Origin: Sergeia podlipaevii
Taxonomy: Eukaryota; Euglenozoa; Kinetoplastea; Trypanosomatida; Trypanosomatidae
Reading direction: 5' to 3'
DNA length: 64,000 nt
NCBI GenBank assembly: GCA_030849805.1
Contig: JASANZ010002269.1
Span: forward strand, 87,216-151,215
Position numbers and translations under genes: made by a program. Position 1 is the stretch's first letter. The number at the start of each line of letters is the position of its first letter. This document shows, one piece after another, positions 11,042-19,772 of this stretch. The notes beneath the pieces are model-generated. The model had not been told where the DNA came from, searched no databases, and saw nothing but the letters and a program-made list of their open reading frames with translations.

Positions 11042-11795
11042 GTAAGCAGAGGATCACACACTGCATGTGCATCTGCGTGTGTGTTTTTGAAACAATTTGA
11101 GTGAGTACGTGAAATAATATTGTATATATAAAGAACGTTTGAGCGCGTCTACAAGTGAATGGCCTCTTGTACGATACCTTTTGACTACCGTTTTGTGATT
11201 TGAGAGGAAAACTCAAAAGGAATAAAGACAAGGCAACAGACTATGGATTAATACATTATCTTGCCCCCCTCCCCTCCTCCTTTCTTTCTTTCCTCTCTTC
11301 ACTTGCATTCCCTTTATTTTTTCCTATCTTTCTCTCTCTCTCTCTCTGGGCTTAGCTAGCATACATAAATTTGAAAAGAGGAAAAAAATATAAGCACACA
11401 AGGTCTTGTTCCACTTCTGTGTATCCCCTTTATTGAGAAAAAAAGAAAAAGTGCAAGCATATATATATATATATATATATAAGATAGATAAGATAGATAA
11501 GAAGTATACGTAAGAGCCTCTTTGTCTTGTGTACCTGCTGACAGCGAAGCATAGCTCCAGTATTCAAGTATCAAGAGAAGAAAAGATAGAAGGGGAAAAG
11601 GTTGATTTCCAAGCGCTGCATACGTATCTATTTCTTGTGACTGTCTTGGGATACTATATATTGAATCCCGTCGTTGCTCCTTTGGGTGGGGCTCTCTTCT
11701 TTTCTTTTTCTTCTTTTCTTCTTTTTTTTTCTTTTTCTTCAGCTACTTTGCTGCTGTTATTGTTGTTGTTTTTCCTTCCTCTCTTAGACGCGTAC
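11042..11795. other. Spacer with (AT)n and GATA repeats and a long pyrimidine tract
   Basis: No gene seen. It contains a CT-rich stretch at 11261-11347, (AT)n at about 11460-11480, a GATA-type repeat at about 11481-11500, and the ~90-nt pyrimidine-rich acceptor region of the GPI1 gene. Confidence 0.75.
11697..11787 (+). promoter_or_regulatory. Predicted trans-splice acceptor of GPI1
   Basis: A long T/C-rich tract (11697-11785) ends in ctcttag, with the AG at 11786-11787. The ATG at 11796 follows after only 8 nt. The open frame continues 5' of this AG but is hydrophobic T-run translation, so it is excluded from the protein. Confidence 0.8.
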
Positions 11796-14700
11796 ATGAC
11801 TTTCACTTCTGATATATGCTCACTCGTGTGGCCTGTGATAGTGCCCAAAGATGGTGATGCGGCAGCACAGCACACAGACGTGAGTGGGTCTTGGATTGTG
11901 GGATGGAACCCACGTGGTCTCTCCGTGGTGGTGGCGTGCTTTCTGAAAGGAATGTGCTTCTCGGACGCGGAGGCGGAGCTTCGGCGTATCAAGTATGTGC
12001 TGCGAGACTGCCCGGTGCAAGCTGGAGTTCCGAAATACAGCACTCTGCAGCTGCTGGGCTACATTAGAGATCGCTCGACCTTTTCCATCTCCGCTAGTAG
12101 TCCCATCACTCCAGTTCCATCTATGGCTAGTGCGAACGCTAACGCGCACGGGGGTGGCTTTCCTGATGCAGAGACGCTCAAGGCTGACACCCACATCCGT
12201 CACATGCGACAATGCAACGATATTTGGCTAGAGCTCCTTCCTGGTCCTATGCTGGGTGAGGTTTGGTGCTGTGGGTATCGTGTGCAGCCGTGTCAACTTC
12301 ATGTCATTCGACTAGACCCGGCACTGCGCTACTCGCTCAAGCCAACGGTCTACTCAGCCACCGCACTCTATTCTGCAAGCGGGGTGCGGCAGCTCATGAC
12401 GGGCCGCAAGCCGCTCTGCATCCCCGGAGCTCTGTCCAATGTGGAAGGGGTGCTACTGCCTGATGTGATGAAGTCAGAGAGTGCACCGAGGATCCAGCAG
12501 CAGCGACAACAGCGGCGAATGCAGAAGCCGCTGGCGGGCATACACGGCACGCCTCCTTCTTCACATCGTAGAGGCGTGGCCTCTAGCAGTCTCACTGGAG
12601 TCATTCCAAGTAGTGGTGGTGTCGGTCAAGGGCATCTCGGCGGGAGTTTTTCAACTTTTATCAGCAACCGGGACTCCATTGACGCACACTCCCTTGACGG
12701 CTCGTCTGTCACGACCTCTAACTGTCTCGACAGTGATGGTGATGATGCCGTGTTTGCTCGGGAAGGCGGTAGAGAGCATGAGGACTCGAGCAAGCGAACG
12801 AGTCGCACACGTCGTCTGGGCGACGCGGACACAGTCATCAGTGAAGCGACCACTGGCGTATTCTACGGCGGGGGCAGAAATAACAGCTTTTTTCAGGCAG
12901 AAGTCGGGTGCTCTTCTGTGATAAGCAAATCAGCACGCGCTGTTGTTGCCGCTGGTGAGGAGGCACGTGATGGTGCCTCAGATGAGCCTGAAGCGAAACC
13001 CGGGGTGCCGCCCAGACTAGACTTTCCAACAAGCGTTGATCAATCAGAAATGGGCGTCATGCTGGCGATGTGCAAGGCAGGCCGTAATGCGCGGCGTGTC
13101 GCATCTGGTGAGGCACCTCACAACTTTGACTACAGCGATACCATTACTCCTAGCGCACGCTGTGTATACGGCGGAATGTTTCCCTCCCCGCAGCCCTCTG
13201 CTGCGGCTACTCCGGTGCGAGGCGTAAGAGCATCCATCAACGCCAGCAGCAACACCGCGAGTACCGATGCGACGACGACGACGACGGCACAGCCTCAACC
13301 AAACGGTGTGGCTTCAGCCGAAGATGATGAAGAATCTGGACGGAGATTGCAAGGCCTTCTCATGGGCTGCTTCGACACTGTTCTGCAGGTGCTTCTGCTT
13401 CTACTCAGGTTAGTTGCGCCACTCAGTCGTTTTTCGTGGACGATGGGGATATGTGAGCTCCGCCTACGTGAACTTGTTAACCTTGTTTCTCTCCTTCTCG
13501 GCCGAACCCAGTCCTGTGGTCTGCACCCTGCATTGCCACATATTGTCAGCAAGTCTGTCAGTGCTCGTAGTGTGTGTTACTACGCCTACATTGCACGCAG
13601 GGCAGTCGACATGGTGCTTGGCGGCCTCATTAGTGCTCTACTGGTGGCTGGTGGGCCTAGCTTATACGCCAACGCACAGCATTTGACACGATTTTTCTTG
13701 TATGAAATTCACATGTCGTACATGGACTGGTTTGACGGGTGGCCTGCGGGCTTGAAGGTCAATGAGGATCTCAACATGACGCTTTGCTTTTTAGCGAAGC
13801 TAGTGCTTGAGTGCTGGGACACGCTCATGGTGTGGGCTCCGTCACGCTGGTTTGCCTTCTGTGTTCATCTCTTTTTCGGCCCATCCACCGCTGCAACAAC
13901 GGCTACTATGGGTGGTATGAACCACGCGCTCGCCTTGCCTCCCCAAGGAGGAGGAGGAACGCTAGCAGAGATGAATGACAGCGTGCTGCAGTTTCACTTT
14001 GCCTCGTCTGATCCCCGCGCCAGCACGGACTACTTGTGGATTGTTCCAAGTTACAATGTGATTGTCACCATGTCTGTGTTAGGTGCAAGTTGCGCGGCTG
14101 CTATGGTAGCGGACCTCACCGGTCTTGTCTCGATGCATCTACGCTTCTTGTATCACGCCGTCGCGCTGCTCTACCGCTTTGCCAAGGCGCTCCTTAGTAG
14201 CCTCTTTAAGCAGTTTCGCGGCCTTAAATACAACCCTCTGCGTAGCCGTATTGACGCTTATGACTTCCAGGCGGATCAGATGCTCATGGCGACCTTTCTC
14301 TTCACTATTATTATATTTTTGTTTCCCACACTCGCCGTTTACTACGTTTATTTTGCGTTGATTCGTGTCTCTGTGTGGCTTGTGCAGGACTCTCTGCTGG
14401 CCGTCGCCCACGTCGTGCTCTACCTGCCGGTGTTTCCGCTTCTCCATTGGTTCTTTCAAGGTCCAAAGCTCACGGGAGGCATCGTTCTCTCGACCCCTGT
14501 AGCAACAATGACACGTCAGTACCCAGCTCTCAAGACAGACGGCAACCGCGAGGTAGCCAGCCGTACGGTCGAGTTTGAGCTACGCTCCACGCGGCTGCCT
14601 GTCAGCTACGTTCTCACCGACTTTGCTGTGGTGGTTGGAGTGCTTGTGAGGCCCTTTGCACCAACCCGCGTACTCTCCCTCATTGTGAGTGGGACGCTGT

Positions 14701-14822
14701 CGAAGCCGACGAATTTATTGAAGGAACTGGTTCCTCATCTTGTCGCAGACTGTGTGAACCCTCCGTGCACGCTATGTGTGCACGAGTCTCACAGTCCAAA
14801 CCTTGACTCTAAAAAGGCATAG
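11796..14822 (+). CDS. GPI1: GPI1/PIG-Q subunit of GPI-GlcNAc transferase
   Basis: PIG-Q/Gpi1 belongs to the ER complex that moves GlcNAc from UDP-GlcNAc to phosphatidylinositol, the first step of GPI-anchor synthesis. The C-terminal half (residues ~600-900) carries the family core, which I recognise from PIG-Q: GWPAGLKVNEDLN, FRGLKYNPLRSRIDAYDF, then a strongly hydrophobic region with LFTIIIFLFPTLAVYY. Several membrane spans are visible at about 605-625, 750-785 and 830-890. The N-terminal ~190 residues (GSWIVGWNPRGLSVVVACFL) match the soluble N-terminal part of Gpi1. Between them, residues ~220-500 are a Ser/Arg/Gly-rich low-complexity insert that the animal and yeast proteins lack, and it makes this protein (1008 aa) unusually long. 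The start follows an 8-nt predicted leader. Family assignment is firm. Confidence 0.93.
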   Translation: MTFTSDICSLVWPVIVPKDGDAAAQHTDVSGSWIVGWNPRGLSVVVACFLKGMCFSDAEAELRRIKYVLRDCPVQAGVPKYSTLQLLGYIRDRSTFSISASSPITPVPSMASANANAHGGGFPDAETLKADTHIRHMRQCNDIWLELLPGPMLGEVWCCGYRVQPCQLHVIRLDPALRYSLKPTVYSATALYSASGVRQLMTGRKPLCIPGALSNVEGVLLPDVMKSESAPRIQQQRQQRRMQKPLAGIHGTPPSSHRRGVASSSLTGVIPSSGGVGQGHLGGSFSTFISNRDSIDAHSLDGSSVTTSNCLDSDGDDAVFAREGGREHEDSSKRTSRTRRLGDADTVISEATTGVFYGGGRNNSFFQAEVGCSSVISKSARAVVAAGEEARDGASDEPEAKPGVPPRLDFPTSVDQSEMGVMLAMCKAGRNARRVASGEAPHNFDYSDTITPSARCVYGGMFPSPQPSAAATPVRGVRASINASSNTASTDATTTTTAQPQPNGVASAEDDEESGRRLQGLLMGCFDTVLQVLLLLLRLVAPLSRFSWTMGICELRLRELVNLVSLLLGRTQSCGLHPALPHIVSKSVSARSVCYYAYIARRAVDMVLGGLISALLVAGGPSLYANAQHLTRFFLYEIHMSYMDWFDGWPAGLKVNEDLNMTLCFLAKLVLECWDTLMVWAPSRWFAFCVHLFFGPSTAATTATMGGMNHALALPPQGGGGTLAEMNDSVLQFHFASSDPRASTDYLWIVPSYNVIVTMSVLGASCAAAMVADLTGLVSMHLRFLYHAVALLYRFAKALLSSLFKQFRGLKYNPLRSRIDAYDFQADQMLMATFLFTIIIFLFPTLAVYYVYFALIRVSVWLVQDSLLAVAHVVLYLPVFPLLHWFFQGPKLTGGIVLSTPVATMTRQYPALKTDGNREVASRTVEFELRSTRLPVSYVLTDFAVVVGVLVRPFAPTRVLSLIVSGTLSKPTNLLKELVPHLVADCVNPPCTLCVHESHSPNLDSKKA

Positions 14823-15706
14823 TATGGAAGAGGCGGGGAGAGAAGGAGGGACTTAGCTGAACGGCTGCGCGGCAACCAACTTGGTGAAGCTACCGTCTGT
14901 TAGTTTGGCGACGCATCTGCATCACCTCTTTATTATTAATACTCTTATTACTATTTTAGGGATGTTGCGTGACTGTAGCGATTTTGTTTCTGTTATTATG
15001 TGTGCGTGCATGCGTGTAAGTGGTTTGGTGCTGATGGTATACATATGTCAGCTTTTTGCCTATCTCCCCGCGTCTTTCTCTGTGAGGTTCGTAAGTATGC
15101 ATACGCGCAACACATGCATGGCCATATATTTATATAACGTGTTTTTTTCTTCACGATGTCACACTGATGGCTTCCTTCATTAGTGCAAGTTACTGAACAT
15201 CCCTCTCACTCTTCTCCCTTCCACGACGAAGGATGGGCCTTGCTAGCGGTTGCCTCCATCTATTTTATTTTCTCTCTTTTCTTTCAATCGCTTGCTTTCT
15301 TATCCCTCCTCGCTTGCTGCACTTTTTTTTTTCTTTGCGTGTGTGAATATATATCTGATGAAGCTGGTCAGCAAAAGGAGTAGTATATAGGGATTTTCTT
15401 TTTTTTTCTTCTTGATTTTTCCCTTTCCTATATCGTAGATCACTGATATTACATATATATTTAACTCGATCTACGTAGTTAGTTGGTGCTTCGTCTTTAA
15501 ATTGCTACTATACAAAGCTTTTATTTTATCTGTATTGCCTGGCATAAGGGGATCTCTTATTTAATCTTTTTTTTTAAAAGAGGAAGCAAACCTCTTTACT
15601 GTTGTTGTCACTTTTTTTTCTGGTTATCCAGCACAACTAATTTTTTTTAAAAAAAAAATTATATATATAAAGGGGAAACTGAGAAAAACTAGAAAAGTAC
15701 AGTGGC
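14823..15706. other. Spacer; A/T palindrome near the next start
   Basis: No gene seen; the 100-codon frame at 14881-15183 lacks a convincing ATG context and protein-like composition. Near its 3' end, a run of 8 T followed by 10 A (15641-15658), flanked by AA and TT, forms a perfect A/T palindrome between two candidate splice acceptors of the kinase gene (AG at 15630-15631 or 15671-15672). Confidence 0.65.
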
Positions 15707-17956
15707 ATGACCACTTCCGTACCACAGGGAAGCAGGGGCGAGAGCTCTTCGCGGCATCATCCCTCCTTGTCTATGTTCCCTGAGCAAGTGATCGGTAGCT
15801 ACGCTATTGGGGAAACTATCGGCCGAGGAAGCTTTGGAAAGGTAAAGAAAGGTCGTCACCTGCACACCGGCGAGACGGTTGCTATAAAGATTCTCAATCG
15901 TCTAAAGCTGAAATCTGCCAATATGGACAAGAAGATTCATCGTGAGATTGAAATCTTGCGTCTCTTCTCACATCCAAACATTTGCCGACTGTATGAGGTC
16001 ATCTCTACACCAACTGACATGTATCTCATCATGGAGTATATTGAGGGTGGTGAGCTATATGACTACATTGTGAACAAGGGCCGTGTGCGCGAGGCGGAGG
16101 CACGGTATATCTTCCAACAGGTCGTGTGTGCCATCGAGTATTGCCATCACTTCCGCGTCGTTCACCGCGATCTCAAGCCAGAGAATATCCTTCTTGGGCC
16201 TGGACTTCAGGTAAAATTGATTGACTTTGGTCTTTCTAACATTATGAAGGACGGTGAGTTCTTGACGACGTCGTGCGGCTCCCCCAACTACGCCGCCCCC
16301 GAGGTTATCTCTGGCAAGCTTTACTTTGGTCCAGAGGTGGACGTGTGGTCTTGTGGCGTTATCCTCTACGCACTTCTGTGTGGTTGTCTTCCTTTTGACG
16401 ATGATAGCATCCCGCTGCTCTTCAGCAAAATTAAAAAAGGAAAGTACTCTATTCCGTCCTCAATGGGGACTGGCCCGCGAGGGCTCATTCAACAGATTCT
16501 TATCGTCGACCCCCTCGTGCGTGTCACCATTCCTCAAATTCGCGACAACGCCTGGTTTAACCAAAATATACCCATGCGTCTCTCGTACAATGAGTCCCTC
16601 TTCGCTGCGCAGGAGGACCGCATTATATCTGTGCTGGCAAGCGAGACGGCAAAGCGACTTAATATGCGAGAGAAGGATGTCCGCCGGGAGCTGGACAAGG
16701 GGAGTGGGTCAGCGTACGTGGCGTACAACATCCTCCTGGACGCGCAGCGCCGTCGAGAAATCGCCGCTGAGGTGCGAGAGCTAGGCATGACCAACGAGGA
16801 CCAACATCACCCACACCTGCACGGCGCTTCGGGTGCCGGTGGAGTCAGTGGTGTCAGTGGAGTTGGTGGTGTTGGTACTGGCATCATGGGTGTGGCAGAC
16901 GGCTTTACCCCAACGGCGACGGAGCGGGAGCTGAACCTGGGCCTTATGCTCACGCAGAGCCCCGCCATGGAGGTGATGCTGGAGCACTCGGACGCAACCG
17001 CGAACAAGAGCACGTACAATACCGGGGCGTTTTTGCCCGCATCGTCTCATGAGGGTCGTAGTGCCGGTGGTCTGTCTGCGAGCGCAGGGACACAGCAGCA
17101 GTCCACCTCCCCGTCAGTTGGCTCCTTCCGCATGACGCGGTGCATCCAGAGCGCTGGCATGTGCGCCTCTCCTTCCTCGCCCCCTCAAGGCACGCTGTGC
17201 AGCACCAACAGCTTCAAGCGTACGAGCGCCGGCAGCATGGGCAGCGGCGGCGCGCCGTCCCAGCTGGGGGTGAGTTTTGGGGACCAACCCCGCGTTGGCT
17301 CAGTGGCCCGCAAGCACCCCATGTATACCGCAGAGGAAGAGCAGTTTCTTGTGGAGCACAACGTTGGCTGGCGTATCGGCCTCATGACAGACTTTCACGC
17401 GGAGCAGGCGCTTCTTAGCATCTACGACGTTCTGCGAGTTTTTCACATGGAGTGGAAGGTCCTGTCGCCCTTCCAGCTCAAGACGCGTACAACTCGCGCA
17501 ACATGGGAATTTATTGCGAAAGGCGGACCTTCGCGCCGCACAAGCCGCTCGGTAACCACCGAAGGCGCCTCCACGACTTCCACGCCAATCCCGATCGAAA
17601 ATGCGAAGGCTGGCGATAGCAGCGATGACCCAGAAAGCAACGAGCTTGTAGGCTCTCTTGAGAGGGATGAACGGGGTCTGCGAGGTCGAGGAACCGGTGC
17701 AGTCCACACCTTTCAGGTGTCCCCCTCGCCCCCTTCACAGGCCACACGTAGTGAGGCGGCAGTGCTGCAGCAGACCGCACCTCTCGAAGTGAGCGAGCCC
17801 CCATCCACGCCGATTGTGATAACGATCCACTTGTTCCGCATTCATGAACGGCATGACAAGGGTTTTCTTGTGGACTTTGGTCTCGCACGTCATCACCTCG
17901 TCGGCATGGACATTATCTTGCGGCTCTCAGATGAACTTATCAGTCGTATTGGATAA
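15707..17956 (+). CDS. AMPK/SNF1-type protein kinase catalytic (alpha) subunit
   Basis: Serine/threonine kinase sensing cellular energy status as part of an alpha-beta-gamma heterotrimer. Visible kinase elements are the Gly-rich loop GRGSFGKV (39-46), ATP-binding Lys61, the HRD triad at 153-155 (catalytic Asp155), DFG at 173-175 and the activation segment FLTTSCGSPNYAAPEVI. In that segment Thr188 aligns with AMPK alpha Thr172, the upstream-kinase site. After the kinase core (to ~290) comes a UBA-like autoinhibitory segment (~305-350), as in AMPK alpha. A long Gly/Ser-rich linker (~365-540) follows. The C-terminal regulatory domain is split, with VGWRIGLMTDFHAEQALLSIY (start of helix) near 550 and the final strands VITIHLFRIHERHDKGFLVDF near 705-730. 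The short N-terminus and close match in the activation loop separate it from MARK or CAMK kinases. Trypanosomatids commonly have two alpha paralogues, and I cannot tell which this is. Confidence 0.94.
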   Translation: MTTSVPQGSRGESSSRHHPSLSMFPEQVIGSYAIGETIGRGSFGKVKKGRHLHTGETVAIKILNRLKLKSANMDKKIHREIEILRLFSHPNICRLYEVISTPTDMYLIMEYIEGGELYDYIVNKGRVREAEARYIFQQVVCAIEYCHHFRVVHRDLKPENILLGPGLQVKLIDFGLSNIMKDGEFLTTSCGSPNYAAPEVISGKLYFGPEVDVWSCGVILYALLCGCLPFDDDSIPLLFSKIKKGKYSIPSSMGTGPRGLIQQILIVDPLVRVTIPQIRDNAWFNQNIPMRLSYNESLFAAQEDRIISVLASETAKRLNMREKDVRRELDKGSGSAYVAYNILLDAQRRREIAAEVRELGMTNEDQHHPHLHGASGAGGVSGVSGVGGVGTGIMGVADGFTPTATERELNLGLMLTQSPAMEVMLEHSDATANKSTYNTGAFLPASSHEGRSAGGLSASAGTQQQSTSPSVGSFRMTRCIQSAGMCASPSSPPQGTLCSTNSFKRTSAGSMGSGGAPSQLGVSFGDQPRVGSVARKHPMYTAEEEQFLVEHNVGWRIGLMTDFHAEQALLSIYDVLRVFHMEWKVLSPFQLKTRTTRATWEFIAKGGPSRRTSRSVTTEGASTTSTPIPIENAKAGDSSDDPESNELVGSLERDERGLRGRGTGAVHTFQVSPSPPSQATRSEAAVLQQTAPLEVSEPPSTPIVITIHLFRIHERHDKGFLVDFGLARHHLVGMDIILRLSDELISRIG

Positions 17957-18794
17957 GACCACCTTGAAGTCCCCCTTTTCATTTCCTTGAATTTTTTTTT
18001 TTTCAGTGTTTGGAGTCTATACACTTTCACAAGTTGTTATCAGTCAATGTCGCATGGGGCTAAGCACGTACGTACAGAAAAGGAAAAATTATAAAATCAG
18101 CAAGGACACTTCGGAGAAAGGAAGTAACTCAACGACAAGGTGTTCATTGTGTAGCATCACGCGCTTGTCAGTCCTTTCTATGGATTTGAGTTGATTAACT
18201 GTTGATTCGAACGCTCAAAGAAAGAAAAAAGAAAAAAGGAAAGAGAAGGGAAAAGAGAGATGTCTTCAGGGTGAACTACTAAACGTGAAAAGAAGTCAGT
18301 GGGTGTGTGCGTGTGTCTTGAGCTGAATTCGGTAATTTCATTTTAGCGAGTGTTTCTTAACATGGTAACATTTATCGAATGCGTACGTGTTGTTGTTGTT
18401 GGACTTCTTTTTTTTTCTTCTTCCTTTTTTTTTTCCCTTTCCTTCTTTCTTTGATCGGAAAGGCGAGGAGAGCATCACTGAGCGCATACTCACACACACA
18501 CACACACACACATACGCATATAACGCACAAATATGAATAGTAATCGCAGTGCATTTATTTTAAGAAAAATGCCAGAGATGGGAAAATGTGCTTCTTTGAA
18601 TGCTCTGGTTACAAAAATAACAACAAGAAAAATGAAATGAGAAAAAAAAAAAAAGCAGAATGAGAGGCACATACCGTGTTTGTGTTTTTGTGTGCGTGTG
18701 AGCATAGTGTTCATACTTGTTACTCCAGTCTCATATAGGGAAGTGTTCACTGTTGTATACATATTTTTTTTTACAGAAATCCCCCCACTTTCTT

Positions 18795-18825
18795 TCTCCT
18801 TTTTTTTTTAAAAAAAAAAAGGAGA
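18795..18825. repeat. Perfect inverted repeat (T10/A11 core with TCTCC/GGAGA ends)
   Basis: The left arm 18795-18809 (tctcc plus ten T) is the reverse complement of 18811-18825 (ten A plus ggaga), with one extra A between. It could form a 15-bp hairpin in RNA or a cruciform in DNA. It lies mid-spacer, over 900 nt from either gene. Confidence 0.9.
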
Positions 18826-19206
18826 GTCCACATATATTTGTACACGACAAATGGGCATTTATGTGACTCAATAAGATATCACGAGTGCGGGGGTGTGCGT
18901 CACGTTGCGTATGTTTAGGTATACTATTTCAGAAGAAGCTTTGCTGTTTTCTTTCTTTCTTTCATTGCTCTCCTCTGCGTACAGTAGCGAATCCAGATAT
19001 GAAAAATAGTAAACGCTGGCAGTGGTGATAATGATGTTTGGTGTCACACTGATATTGTTGCCGTTGCTTTAATTGTTGCTATCAGATATAAATATATTTA
19101 TATATATACTTGCTTTTTTTTCCCCCTTGTTCTCGCCTACAATTTCATGTAGTGCCGTAGTGGCCGGTAGACTGTTAGTTCGTTACCCACTACGGATGTA
19201 AGTCAG

Positions 19207-19209
<3 letters not shown>

Positions 19210-19247
<38 letters not shown>
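19210..19247. repeat. (GT)n microsatellite
   Basis: About 19 uninterrupted GT units, the longest dinucleotide tract in the window. Shorter GT/CA tracts occur at 18490-18512, 27954-27980, 33956-33982, 50576-50599 and 61437-61456. Confidence 0.95.
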
Positions 19248-19250
<3 letters not shown>

Positions 19251-19772
19251 GCCTGTTTAATCGCAGTTGTCTCCATTGCAAAGGATCTTAAGATGTTTGA
19301 TGTTTTTTTTCAGGGAAATGATATATATTGTTTTCAATTATATAAACAGTGTTGTCGCTTACATTGCGGAATATAGGTGTCATGCGCGGGTCGCGAATAG
19401 TGGCAAAAAAAGAAAATGTAATGGACTAGTTTCCACAGTATGCAGATACTACTTTGAGGAAGTGTTGTTGTCGGTAAGTTGCTTATCTGATCTTATCTTA
19501 TCTTTTCATTTGTCCTTTTTAAAAAAAATTGAACACCTGAAATACTTTTACTTAACATTGCTGAATGCACACTCACGCTTTGCACATATATGCAAAGCAT
19601 GGTTTAAAAAGTGTTCATGACTGAAGCTGCAGAGAAACTTCTGCTCACATTCAAGAGAGACACATTCATACGACGGTAGTGCCACGTTGTATTTTCACTC
19701 TTTTTTTTTCTTTACGAGTCAGCACATAGATATAGAGTGAAGAGACGGGAATAAGGACTTTTCTACCTCTGT

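Larger units (their letters stand above)
17957..19772. other. Long spacer with (CA)n, (GT)n and a perfect A/T palindrome
   Basis: No supported gene in 1.8 kb. It contains (CA)n at 18490-18512, an exact inverted repeat at 18795-18825, and (GT)n at 19210-19247. One frame from an ATG at 19300 to 19620 (106 codons) is less repetitive than its surroundings but has no recognisable domain. A pyrimidine tract at 19691-19713 with AG at 19717-19718 or 19721-19722 is the likely acceptor of the next gene. Confidence 0.65.

Noticed and set aside
14881..15183. 100-codon frame after GPI1
   Set aside because: Begins at a non-ATG codon and has no protein-like pattern; lies in a T-rich spacer.
19210..19247. 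(GT)n tract as a possible origin, centromere or strand-switch marker
   Set aside because: All flanking genes keep the same orientation and many similar tracts occur in the window; nothing singles this one out.
19300..19620. 106-codon frame in the long spacer
   Set aside because: Less repetitive than other spacer frames but A/T-rich, with T-run translation at its start and no domain; it would need conservation or transcript evidence.
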